This document shows, piece by piece, positions 46,539 through 54,687 of a DNA stretch of 64,000 bases. Origin of the DNA: Chromobacterium subtsugae. Lineage in GTDB: Bacteria; Pseudomonadota; Gammaproteobacteria; Burkholderiales; Chromobacteriaceae. The stretch is taken from contig NZ_JYKA01000019.1 of the NCBI RefSeq assembly GCF_001676875.1, positions 30,698 to 94,697 of the forward strand, written 5' to 3'. Positions within the stretch are counted from its first letter, which is position 1; the number at the start of each line of letters is the position of its first letter. The notes beneath the pieces were generated by a model, which made no database searches, was not told the origin of the DNA, and was given only the letters and a program-made list of their open reading frames with translations. A program made the position numbers and the translations under genes.

Positions 46539-46591
46539 TTGCTTCTCCTTTCGGTTCAGTGGCTTACGGCGGTTTGCCGTCCTGGAGGCAA

Positions 46592-46619
46592 AGATGAGGC
46601 GCATGGCCGCGGTTTCAAG
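46592..46619 (-). promoter_or_regulatory. Sigma-32 (RpoH) promoter of hsp20
   Basis: On the minus strand, CTTGAAA (46619-46613) is separated by 13 bp from CCTCATCT (46599-46592). This matches the RpoH consensus CTTGAA / CCCCATNT with one mismatch and normal spacing. The implied leader is about 48 nt. Confidence 0.78.
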
Positions 46620-46653
46620 AGGGGCGACGCGTTCAGGTTTGACGCGGGTCAAC

Positions 46654-48312
46654 TCAGCCGCGCAGCCACAGGCCGGCGAAGTCGGTCCAGCCGTTGCCGC
46701 CCAGCTGCAGGCCGGCCAGTTGCGGGCTGGCGTCGTGGCCCAGCGTCTCGTGCGACAGCGGCAGCAGCCAGCCTTCGGCCACCAGCCAGTCGCCGGCGCG
46801 GCGGTAGCCGTCCTCGCGCGCGGCGAACGCCGCTTCGCCTTGCAGGCCGCGCATGTCGCCGGCCAAGCGGCTTGAGGCGGCGGGGGACAGGCCAAGCTGC
46901 AGCGTGCTGCAGCCGCTCAGCCATTCGAACATGCCGTAGTCGCGGTCGTCGTGCAGCAGCTCGCTGCACAAGATCAGGTCGGCCTGTTCGAGCCAGGCGG
47001 CGGAGTTGAAGAAGTCGCGGCGCGTCAGGCAGCGGATGTCGAGCTTGATCTCCAGCGCAGACAGCCGTTCCGCCAGCGCCGCCGCCAACGGCGGGAAGCA
47101 AGGCAGATCGTAATGAAACAGCGTCAGCTTGCCGCGGCTCAACCGGGGCGGCGCGGCAGCGGCCGGGCGTGGATGGATCCAGCCTGGCTGCAAGCCCAGC
47201 GCCGGCGCGCGCTCCTCGCTGGCGGCGACCGGGTGCGGCGCGGCGAGGAAACTCATCAGCGGCAGGCGTTGGCCGTCGGGGATGCTCGCGCCGCCGGGAC
47301 GCAGCAAAAGATAGGTGCAGGCCGATTGCAGCATGGTGGCGCCGCGCTGGTTGCCGTATTCCAGCCGCAGATGGAAATCCTGCTCGTCCGGCGATGGGAT
47401 GATCCACAGCTCGATCGCGTCCAGCAGCGCGCGCTCGCGGTAGTGCTGCTCGTAAGCGGCCAGCTTCAGCCGCTGCGGGCTGTGCAGCTCGACACGGAAC
47501 GGGCCGCTGCCCACCGGCAGGCGCGCGAAGTCGGCGTCGCGCCGCAGCGGCACGATGGACGCGTTGGCGGCGGCCAGCCGCTGCGGCCATAGTTGGTCGG
47601 GTTCCGCCAGCTGGCAACTGAACGACAGCGCGTCGTGGACATCCACTTGCAGCAGATGGGCGTACAGCGCCTGGCAGGGATTGTCCGCTTGCTTGAGCCT
47701 GAGCAGGCTTGCGGCGGCGGTGTCCGCATCCAGCGCGGAGCCGTCGTGGAAGCGCAGGCCAGGGCGCAGCCAGAAGCGCCAGCGCCGGCCTGCCGCGCCG
47801 CTTTCCCAGCTGTGGGCCAGCGCCGGCCGCAATTCCCGGCCCTGCTTGTCGTGGCGGCACAGGCGGTCGAAGATCTGCCGCACCAGGTGCGCTTCCAGCC
47901 GGGAGTTGACCTGCTGCGGGTCCAGCGTCAACGGCGCGTGCGGGATGGGGATGCGCAGGCTGCGGCCGCTGTCGCTGGCGCCCAGGTGGGCGGGCAGGGC
48001 GGACAGCAGTTGCTGCTGCCGCGCCGGCTCCAACTGGGAGAAGGCTTGCTCCAGCTGGCCGCGCGCCAGCAGCCGCTGCAGGCGCTGCCATTCCAGTTCG
48101 TCGGGCCGCCGCAGCAGCCTGAGGGTGGAGCGCTTGCCGCGGCCACGGCCGGGCTGCCACGCCAGCCAGCCCAGCTCGCGCATCCTGGCCAGTTGCAGCC
48201 GCGCATTGCGCTCGCCGCATTGCCACAGTTCGGCCAATTGCGGCAGGCCGGGCTGCGCCGGCGCGTCGCCATAGGCCAGGTAGAGCCGCTGGTACTGTTG
48301 TTGCAGCCTCAT
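46654..48312 (-). CDS. SgrR-like transcriptional regulator, module 2
   Basis: 552 residues with the same layout as the gene at 32738-34414: an N-terminal SgrR HTH (LPQLAELWQCGERNARLQLA, GWLAWQPGRGRGKRS) and a C-terminal family 5 solute-binding domain. Equivalent segments include LDPQQVNSRLEAHLVRQIFD here and LDPVQINRRTECHLIRQIFD there, so the two are clear paralogues. An AGGAA ribosome site precedes the ATG. It is divergent from another MFS gene. No partner sRNA is recognisable. Confidence 0.88.
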   Translation of the reverse strand: MRLQQQYQRLYLAYGDAPAQPGLPQLAELWQCGERNARLQLARMRELGWLAWQPGRGRGKRSTLRLLRRPDELEWQRLQRLLARGQLEQAFSQLEPARQQQLLSALPAHLGASDSGRSLRIPIPHAPLTLDPQQVNSRLEAHLVRQIFDRLCRHDKQGRELRPALAHSWESGAAGRRWRFWLRPGLRFHDGSALDADTAAASLLRLKQADNPCQALYAHLLQVDVHDALSFSCQLAEPDQLWPQRLAAANASIVPLRRDADFARLPVGSGPFRVELHSPQRLKLAAYEQHYRERALLDAIELWIIPSPDEQDFHLRLEYGNQRGATMLQSACTYLLLRPGGASIPDGQRLPLMSFLAAPHPVAASEERAPALGLQPGWIHPRPAAAAPPRLSRGKLTLFHYDLPCFPPLAAALAERLSALEIKLDIRCLTRRDFFNSAAWLEQADLILCSELLHDDRDYGMFEWLSGCSTLQLGLSPAASSRLAGDMRGLQGEAAFAAREDGYRRAGDWLVAEGWLLPLSHETLGHDASPQLAGLQLGGNGWTDFAGLWLRG

Positions 48313-48336
48313 GCTTGTTCCTGGTGATGGGAAGAT

Positions 48337-48399
48337 AAAGCGGAAGTATTTATTATGGATTTCATCCATTTTTATATTCCGCTTTTTTGGCAATACTGC
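48337..48399. promoter_or_regulatory. Palindromic operator of SgrR-MFS module 2
   Basis: Outer arms AAAGCGGAA (48337-48345) and TTCCGCTTT (48377-48385) and inner arms ATGGAT (48355-48360) and ATCCAT (48364-48369) form a nested palindrome centred near 48362. The right half continues into ATACTGC (48393-48399), shared with module 1 at the same spacing. It is the likely binding site of the SgrR-like regulator. Confidence 0.65.
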
Positions 48400-48430
48400 G
48401 CAGGTTCCCATCATTTGACAAGGTACCGCC

Positions 48431-49639
48431 GTGCCGCCGCATGCTCCCGTTGTTCGCCGCGTCTTGCTGTCGTCTTTTTTATTGTCTTTGTCGCGCGCGG
48501 TCATCATGCCGTTGCTGGTGCTGACTTTGGCGCGCCAGCTTGGTTTGTCCTTGCAGGCCACTGGCGGCTTGCTGGGAGCGGTGTTGCTGGCTTCGGCGCT
48601 GTTCGGGCTATACGGCGGCTACTGGCTGGACCGGCTGCCGCGCGGCCCGGCCTTGCGCGCGGCGGCGGTGCTGATGGCGCTGGGCAGCGTGCTGCTGCCG
48701 TACGGCCGGGGCTACACGCTGGTTGTGGCGGCGCTGGCGGCCGGCGAATTGGCGATGACCCTGTACGGCATCGCGGTGAAGGCGATATTGAGCGATCTGG
48801 TGGCGGCGCCGCAGCGCGCCAGGGCGTTTTCGCTGCGCTACACGCTGGCCAATGTGGCGTGGGCGGTGGGGCCTCTGTTATGCAGCGGCATGCTTATGTG
48901 GCGGGAGCTGGCGCCGTTCTGGCTGGGAGGCGCGCTGGCGCTGGCCGGATTGCTGGTTCAGCCCAGGCTGCCAGCCGCGGCCAGGGATGCGTCCGAGTTG
49001 CCCGACGGTTTTGCCGCAACCGTGCGCACGCTGGCCGGCGATCGGGTGCTGGTGTGGTTTACTTTGAGCAGCTTGCTGGCCTACGTGGTGTATGGGCGCT
49101 TCTCCAGCTATCTGCCGCTATATCTGCTGACGCGGATGGGCGAGGCCGAGGCGATGCGCTGGATGTCGGCGCTGATCAGCTGCAACGCGGTCGTGGTGGT
49201 GCTGCTGCAATATCCGCTGGGACGCTGGCTGCAACCCAAGCGGCTGGTGCACGCGGTGGTGGGGGGCTTTCTGCTGATAGGCGCCGGCATGCTGTGGCTG
49301 GGCGGCGTGGACAGCTTGCCTTGGATGTGCGCGGCCATCGCGCTGTTCACGCTGGGCGAGGTGGTGCTGGTGCCGGCCGAGTATCTGTACATCGACGCCA
49401 TCGCGCCGGAAGCCTTGAAGGGCAGCTATTACGGCGCGCAGAATCTGGCCTCGCTGGGCGGCGCGCTTGGGCCGGCGCTGGCGGGCGCGTTGCTGGCGCA
49501 TGGGCCGGCCTGGACGCTGTTCGCCTCGCTGGCGCTGTTGTGCGGGCTGGGCGCGGGACTGGCCGTCTTCAGCGAACGGTTGCGCTTGCGGCGGCAGGAT
49601 GCGGGTGCGGCTTTTCCTTTGCCGGGTTCTTTGTCATGA
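48431..49639 (+). CDS. MFS exporter, module 2 (MdtH-like)
   Basis: 402 residues, about 12 membrane segments. The N-terminal half resembles MdtH-type multidrug efflux carriers (SRAVIMPLLVLTLARQLGLS; LYGGYWLDRLPRGPALRAAA as motif A). The start is a GTG with AAGG 8 nt upstream. It is divergent from an SgrR-like regulator, repeating the arrangement at 32.7-35.7 kb, but its sequence is not closely related to that exporter, so the regulator and not the carrier is the common part. Substrate unknown. Confidence 0.87.
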   Translation: MPPHAPVVRRVLLSSFLLSLSRAVIMPLLVLTLARQLGLSLQATGGLLGAVLLASALFGLYGGYWLDRLPRGPALRAAAVLMALGSVLLPYGRGYTLVVAALAAGELAMTLYGIAVKAILSDLVAAPQRARAFSLRYTLANVAWAVGPLLCSGMLMWRELAPFWLGGALALAGLLVQPRLPAAARDASELPDGFAATVRTLAGDRVLVWFTLSSLLAYVVYGRFSSYLPLYLLTRMGEAEAMRWMSALISCNAVVVVLLQYPLGRWLQPKRLVHAVVGGFLLIGAGMLWLGGVDSLPWMCAAIALFTLGEVVLVPAEYLYIDAIAPEALKGSYYGAQNLASLGGALGPALAGALLAHGPAWTLFASLALLCGLGAGLAVFSERLRLRRQDAGAAFPLPGSLS

Positions 49640-49697
49640 TCAAGCGTTTGCTTGAATCGCTGCGCAGACAGCGGCGGCATCACCTTGCGAGGACAAA

Positions 49698-50618
49698 ATG
49701 GAGAAACTGCAGCAAGACCTGTTTGTGCCGGTGGGAGACGGCGAGCGGCTGTATCTGAAGCGCATCTGCGGCCGCGAAGGCGGCGCGCCGGTGCTGATGG
49801 TGCACGGCGTGATGGCCAATGGCCGCACCTTTTATACTGAATCCGGCAAGGGGCTGGCCCATTTCCTGGCCGATGCCGGCTACGACATCTATGTGGCCGA
49901 CCTGCGCGGCCGCGGGCGCAGCACGCCCAAGATCGGCCCGGACAGCCGCCACGGCCAGACCGAAACCATTTGCGAGGACCTGCCGGCGCTGCACGATTTC
50001 GTCCGCAGGAAAAGCGGCGGCCAGCAGGTGCATTGGATCGCCCACTCCTGGGGCGGCGTGCACATGACGAGCTGCCTGGTGCGCTTCCCCGACATTGCCG
50101 CCCAGGTGGCGAGCGCGGTGTATTTCGGCTCCAAGCGCAGCGTGCGGGTGCGCAACCTGAACAAGCTGATCGAGGTAGACTTCATGTGGAGTACCGCCGT
50201 GCGTTGGCTGATCAAGGCCTGCGGCTACCTGCCGGCGCGGCGCATCCGGTTGGGGGCCGACGACGAGAGCGACAAGAGCCATCTGCAGAGCAAGCTGTGG
50301 GCCGAGCCCAAGCCGTGGGTGGATAGCGACGACGGCTTCGATTACGCCGCCGCCGCGCGCGCCGGCCATCTGCCGCCGGTCCTGTATTTTGCCGCCGCCA
50401 ACGATCCCTGCCGCGGCCATCCGGAAGACGTGCGCCGCTTCCGCGACGAATCCGGCCCGCATCTGTCGCGGCTGCACCTGTTGGGGCGGCGCGCCGGCCA
50501 TCTGCACGATTACAACCACGTGTCGCTGCTGACCCACCCGGACGCGCCGCGCGACCATTTCCCGCTGGCGCTCGACTGGCTGGCGGGCCGCTATGACGCG
50601 GTGGCGGAGAATTATTGA
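49698..50618 (+). CDS. Alpha/beta hydrolase
   Basis: 306 residues with an alpha/beta-hydrolase fold. The oxyanion loop is LMVHGVMANGRTFY, the nucleophile S117 lies in AHSWGGVH (family G-x-S-x-G replaced by HSWGG), and the late histidine is in DYNHVSLL; an acidic residue near AANDPCRGHPED may complete the triad. No signal peptide, so cytoplasmic. It resembles lipase-like hydrolases acting on esters or lipids; the substrate is not known. It follows the exporter by 58 bp and may share its transcript. Confidence 0.85.
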   Translation: MEKLQQDLFVPVGDGERLYLKRICGREGGAPVLMVHGVMANGRTFYTESGKGLAHFLADAGYDIYVADLRGRGRSTPKIGPDSRHGQTETICEDLPALHDFVRRKSGGQQVHWIAHSWGGVHMTSCLVRFPDIAAQVASAVYFGSKRSVRVRNLNKLIEVDFMWSTAVRWLIKACGYLPARRIRLGADDESDKSHLQSKLWAEPKPWVDSDDGFDYAAAARAGHLPPVLYFAAANDPCRGHPEDVRRFRDESGPHLSRLHLLGRRAGHLHDYNHVSLLTHPDAPRDHFPLALDWLAGRYDAVAENY

Positions 50619-50785
50619 GCCTGATCGGGCGGGATGGCCCAGATCGTCGTCGGTCTGGATCTCCCGCCATTCGCCCGGTGTTTGGCTTCGGGCACATGGT
50701 TTGTGAAGCGGCGCGAGCAGGCGCCTGATAATCCTTTGTCCCCGCAGCGCTCTGCGGCAGATGGATGTCCCCATTTTGAAGCCGG

Positions 50786-51187
50786 CTATGATATGGCTAG
50801 GCTTCTGCCTATTTTTCCTTTCGATTTTTCGCGCAACAGGCTGGCTAATATCATCCTGTGTCGCCTGTCAATCTTGATCGGCGTCAAATCCTGCCCTTTG
50901 GAAATATGTTCGGTTTTGTATTTGCCGAATGTGTAGATGAGATGGGCATTGTCATTCAATGAATGGCATGGGTCTGAAAGCGCGGTTTTATTCAAAAATG
51001 AGACATGCAGAATAAGTAAGCCCTGTCGTGGCAATGTTCTATTGATTCCGAGTTTTCGGTTTGATTTTATTTGTTGAGAAACCGCATTGACAGTCCAGGG
51101 CGGCTCCTCGATAAAATCGCTATTGTGATTGCGTTGCTTCCGGCGCTCCGCTAAGCCAGCCCTGATCAAGTTTGTGATTTTATCCAT
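50786..51187 (-). CDS. Possible small AT-rich hypothetical gene
   Basis: An open frame of 133 codons in a low-G+C stretch (about 50760-51310) otherwise without genes. The product would be basic (pI high, many Lys/Arg) with no recognisable domain or membrane segment, and there is no ribosome site before its ATG. The long frame in AT-rich DNA on a high-G+C chromosome is unusual and argues weakly for a real, probably acquired gene. Confidence 0.3.
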   Translation of the reverse strand: MDKITNLIRAGLAERRKQRNHNSDFIEEPPWTVNAVSQQIKSNRKLGINRTLPRQGLLILHVSFLNKTALSDPCHSLNDNAHLIYTFGKYKTEHISKGQDLTPIKIDRRHRMILASLLREKSKGKIGRSLAIS

Positions 51188-51314
51188 CGTATTTTTAAAT
51201 CAGCGCGGTAATGGTTAAAGCGTCGCATGGATAAAGCAATGGCAACTATCGATGGCGAAGCGATATGCATGCGGCGACGCTGCGGGTTGAATTCAAACTG
51301 AACAGGTAATGATC

Positions 51315-52589
51315 ATGACGAGCAGTTTTAATGCCGTATTGGCCCGGAATACGGAAAAAGCGCCCATGGGAGTTGGGCCGTATTCCCAAACGGTCGCTTT
51401 CTCACATTACAATAATCTGTCGGCGCAATTGCCGGTGGATCCGATGACCGGGAAGCTGGTGGCTGGCGGCGCGAAAGAACAGGCTGAACAGTGCTTCAGG
51501 AATATCAAGGCGATTATCGAAAGCATCGGCCATGTAATGGATGATGCGGTCAGAATCACCATTTTTCTGAAGGATATCTCGGATATGCATAGCGTAAGCG
51601 ATGTCTATTCGACTTTCTTCCAGAATTATGTCCCCACTCTGACGGTAGCCGCGGTTGCCGCCTTGCCTCTGGATGCCTTGGTGCAAGTCGAAGCGTTGCT
51701 TTCCAATGGCGAGGGCACCATTCCCAATGCGCCGCAGGCTGGCGATCTGGTCAAAATCGCCAGCAATACGAACCAGGCGCCGACCAGCGCGCTGTCTACT
51801 CAATCGGTGGCCTTTTCCCATTACAACAATATCTCGGCGCAATTGCCGATTGATCCCCAATCCGGAAAGCTGGTGGCCGGCGGCGCCAGGGAGCAGGCTG
51901 CCCAGTGCTTGCAAAACATCAGGGCGATTCTGGAAAGCATCGCCGTTCCGTTTGACGACATCGTCAAAATCAATATCTTCCTTAAGAACCTGTCGGATAT
52001 CGAGCAGGTCAACGCGGCTTACCGCGCGTTTTTCCCGGATTCGGCTATCGCCCGGGCGGTGGCTTATGTGCCGGCTCGCACCGTGGTCGAAGTCGCCGCG
52101 CTGCCGATGGACGCCCTGGTTCAGATTGAGGCGGTTGTGTCGCATGGCGACGGCACGCCGCCGCAAGCGGTTGAAGATCGGCACGGCATTGTGATCAAGG
52201 CGCATAACACCGAAAAAGCTCCCCGATGCGCGCTTGCCACGCAAACGGTGGCTTTCTCTCATTACAACCATCTTTCCGCTCAGCTGCCTTTGAACGCAGA
52301 GACGAATGAAATGGTGGTCGGGGATGTGAGAGAGCAGGCCAGACAGTGTCTGAAAAACATCAAAGCCATCGTGGAAAGCGTGGGCCACGCGATGAGCGAT
52401 GTGGTGAAGGTCAATATTTTCCTGACGAACATCGCCGAGATCGATGCGGTCGACGAGGTATACGCGGCATTCTTCCCGGGCGGCGTTCCCGCGCGGAGGA
52501 CCGTGGGCGTTTCGGCTTTGCCGCGCGGCGCGATGATTCAAATCGACGCGGTGGTAGCCAATGCCGAGGGCACGCCGCCGCAAGCCTAA
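51315..52589 (+). CDS. Protein with three tandem RidA (YjgF/UK114) domains
   Basis: 424 residues made of three complete RidA-like repeats (about 10-135, 148-278 and 296-418), each starting near AFSHYN-x-(L/I)SAQLP and ending near LP-x-x-A-x-(V/I)Q(V/I). RidA proteins hydrolyse reactive enamine/imine intermediates and work as trimers whose active Arg and Glu are conserved. The Arg is kept in repeats 2 (PARTVVEV, R255) and 3 (PARRTVGV, R394) but is Leu in repeat 1 (PTLTVAAV). The Glu position is Glu in repeats 1 and 2 and Asp in repeat 3. The chain could fold as an intramolecular pseudo-trimer. AGGT lies 8 nt before the ATG used; it is somewhat less G+C-rich than its neighbours. Confidence 0.88.
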   Translation: MTSSFNAVLARNTEKAPMGVGPYSQTVAFSHYNNLSAQLPVDPMTGKLVAGGAKEQAEQCFRNIKAIIESIGHVMDDAVRITIFLKDISDMHSVSDVYSTFFQNYVPTLTVAAVAALPLDALVQVEALLSNGEGTIPNAPQAGDLVKIASNTNQAPTSALSTQSVAFSHYNNISAQLPIDPQSGKLVAGGAREQAAQCLQNIRAILESIAVPFDDIVKINIFLKNLSDIEQVNAAYRAFFPDSAIARAVAYVPARTVVEVAALPMDALVQIEAVVSHGDGTPPQAVEDRHGIVIKAHNTEKAPRCALATQTVAFSHYNHLSAQLPLNAETNEMVVGDVREQARQCLKNIKAIVESVGHAMSDVVKVNIFLTNIAEIDAVDEVYAAFFPGGVPARRTVGVSALPRGAMIQIDAVVANAEGTPPQA

Positions 52590-52605
52590 AGCGTCGCCAT
52601 GCGAG

Positions 52606-52633
52606 AAAGGGAGCCGTGATTGGGCTCCCTTTT
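52606..52633 (+). terminator. Terminator after the triple RidA gene
   Basis: AAAGGGAGCC (52606-52615) pairs perfectly with GGCTCCCTTT (52623-52632), followed by a short T run. Confidence 0.8.
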
Positions 52634-52816
52634 CCTATGGCGCTATCCGCGTTGCCGAATGCCCCGTCCGCCATTTCGTCATCGCGCCAGCTGGGCTGAG
52701 AGGGCGCCGCAGGCGCCATGGCGATCCGGAAGAGCGGAAAGGATTGATATCCGGCATTGGCCAGCGGGGGCGGCCTGTGGTAGAAAGCGTCTGCCCATTT
52801 TTTCAGCAAGACCGAC

Positions 52817-53446
52817 ATGACTGCGCTGCAATTCGAACTCGAAGCCGTACTCGACACCCTGGCAGATCAGGGCTGGATCGTCATTCCCCATGCCTTGTCG
52901 GCCGAACTGGTCGCCAATCTGCGCGACGCCTGCCTGCAGGTGTGGGACGAGGGACGCTTCCACGAAGCCGCCACCGGCCGCGCCGGCGGCCAGGCGCGCC
53001 GCGCCGAGATCCGCTCCGACTCGGTGCTGTGGCTGGACCAGGTGGCCGAGCTGCCGGCGGTGCTGGCCTACAACGCCGCGATGGATGAGATCATGCTGGC
53101 GGTGAACCGCGGCCTGTATCTGGGCCTGGTCGAGTTGGAGTCTCACTTCGCCGTCTATCCGGAAGGCGCGTTCTACAAAAAGCATCTGGACCGTTTCCGC
53201 GACGACGACGCCCGCGCGCTGACCACGGTGTTTTACCTGAATGAAAACTGGCCGGCCGATGGCGGCGGCCAGATCCGCCTGTACCTGGACGACGCCTGCG
53301 AGCGGTTCATCGATGTGGAGCCGGAAGCCGGCACCCTGGTGCTGTTCCTGGCCGACCGTTTCTGGCACGAGGTGCTGCCGGCCAAGCAACAGCGTTTGTC
53401 GGTCACCGGCTGGTATCGCCGCCAGGGCGGCAGTTTGCCCTGGTGA
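52817..53446 (+). CDS. 2-oxoglutarate/Fe(II)-dependent oxygenase (SM-20/P4H-like)
   Basis: 209 residues with a double-stranded beta-helix prolyl-hydroxylase-like domain. The iron ligands are H123 and D125 in KKHLDRFRDDDAR and H184 in DRFWHEVLPA; R193 in QQRLSVTGWY is placed to bind 2-oxoglutarate. The N-terminus (LADQGWIVIPHALSAELVA) is typical of bacterial SM-20-like proteins. The target, possibly a protein proline or a small metabolite, is unknown. Confidence 0.88.
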   Translation: MTALQFELEAVLDTLADQGWIVIPHALSAELVANLRDACLQVWDEGRFHEAATGRAGGQARRAEIRSDSVLWLDQVAELPAVLAYNAAMDEIMLAVNRGLYLGLVELESHFAVYPEGAFYKKHLDRFRDDDARALTTVFYLNENWPADGGGQIRLYLDDACERFIDVEPEAGTLVLFLADRFWHEVLPAKQQRLSVTGWYRRQGGSLPW

Positions 53447-53573
53447 GGATTATGGCAAGCCTTGATGTTGGATTGCGCCTCTTAAATTGCATGTTTGATA
53501 GAGCTCGGTCGTAGCGGCAGGTCATCGACTTGGATTTTCCTGCTTTAGGCAGATCCATTTTCGCGCGACCATA

Positions 53574-53870
53574 TTCCCCTTCAGCGCACGCCGGCAAGAA
53601 AGCGTCTGGCCGGGTTTTAAGCCGCCGACTTGTTCGACGCCGCGCGACGTTAGCGCGTACTGCTGAGCGAATCAAAGATTCGCACGCATGTAGTGTCGGC
53701 GGCTCCTGGCCAGACGCTTTTTTGTCGGGGTTTCGTGGGCTGCAGGGGCGGCCTGGGATCGCCTCTGCGTGCGAATCTTTGACTCGCTCAGCGACAGGGC
53801 TGGCTGCACAGCCCCTGGCCCGTTTGCCGGGCGGAACCGGCACTTAAAATACTGTCCGCGCAGCGGACAC
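53574..53870 (+). repeat. Structured dispersed repeat, copy B
   Basis: About 297 bp, homologous to 7271-7540. Arms AAGAAAGCGTCTGGCCGGG (53596-53614) and CCTGGCCAGACGCTTTTTT (53705-53723) pair with two mismatches; GCCGCCG and CGGCGGC pair inside them. This copy has an extra segment: GCTGAGCGAATCAAAGATTC (from 53662) recurs inverted at about 53767-53793, making a second long stem. It ends with TGTCCGC-GCA-GCGGACA (53853-53869). It lies between the oxygenase gene and eutC; the rest of the 443-bp gap holds nothing I recognise. Confidence 0.9.
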
Positions 53871-53889
53871 ATACGAGCTGTGCTAGCGC

Positions 53890-54687
53890 TCAGTCTTTGA
53901 CTAGGCAGGCCTGTCTCGCCAACAGCGCCGCCCAGCGCGGATCTGTTGCGCTGCCATCCTTCAGCGCCACTCCGGTGGGCTGGCGCAGCGCGGCGTTTAT
54001 CAGCCAGGCCAGCTTGAAGGCCGCCAGCGGGTAGGGAAGGCCGTCCGGCCGCACATTGGACACGCAGTTGCGCTCGGCGTCACTGCGGCCGGCGCGCGGC
54101 GCGGCGGTCAGATAGAGGCCCAGGCTGTCAGGCGAACTCAGGCCGGGGCGTTCGCCTATCAGCATCGCCGTCATCTTCGCCTGCATGATCTCCCCGGCCT
54201 CGTCGCCCAGCGCCACCCGCGCCTCGCGCGCGATCAGCAGCGGGCCGACGTTCAGGCCCAGCTCCCGCACCCGCGGCAGCAGCTCGCGCAGCAGCGGAAC
54301 CGCGTGTTGGGCGGGCGCGCGCGAGGATAGGCCGTCGGCGATGAGAATCAGCAGGTCGCAGCCTTTGTCCTGCTCCGCCAGCAGCTGTTCGCGGCTGGCG
54401 TTGTCCAGCCTGCGGCCCAAGTCCGGCCGCTGCAGGTATTCGGCGCGGCTGCTTGCCGCGCTGTGGATTTCGACAACGCGATGGCCGTCGGCCGCCAGTT
54501 CGCCGGCCAAGGCCGACACATCCAGCGGCGTGTGTACCGCGTCGCGCGCCTGGGCGTGGGCCAGGGCGAAGCGCAAGGTTTCGCGGCAGGGCAGGCTGTT
54601 GCCGGCTCGGCCTAGGGCGATGCGGGCGGCGGTCAGCCGAGACAGCTCGCCCCAGCCGTCCTCGGTGATCGGGTTCTTGTCCTTCAT
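53890..54687 (-). CDS. eutC: Ethanolamine ammonia-lyase small subunit
   Basis: 265 residues. With EutB it forms the adenosylcobalamin-dependent enzyme that converts ethanolamine to acetaldehyde and ammonia; EutC helps bind the cobalamin. Seen: LTAARIALGRAGNSLPCRETL at the N-terminus, LLILIADGLSSRAPAQHAVP, and ERPGLSSPDSLGLYLT near the C-terminus. It overlaps eutB by four bases. No microcompartment shell genes are linked. Confidence 0.96.
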   Translation of the reverse strand: MKDKNPITEDGWGELSRLTAARIALGRAGNSLPCRETLRFALAHAQARDAVHTPLDVSALAGELAADGHRVVEIHSAASSRAEYLQRPDLGRRLDNASREQLLAEQDKGCDLLILIADGLSSRAPAQHAVPLLRELLPRVRELGLNVGPLLIAREARVALGDEAGEIMQAKMTAMLIGERPGLSSPDSLGLYLTAAPRAGRSDAERNCVSNVRPDGLPYPLAAFKLAWLINAALRQPTGVALKDGSATDPRWAALLARQACLVKD

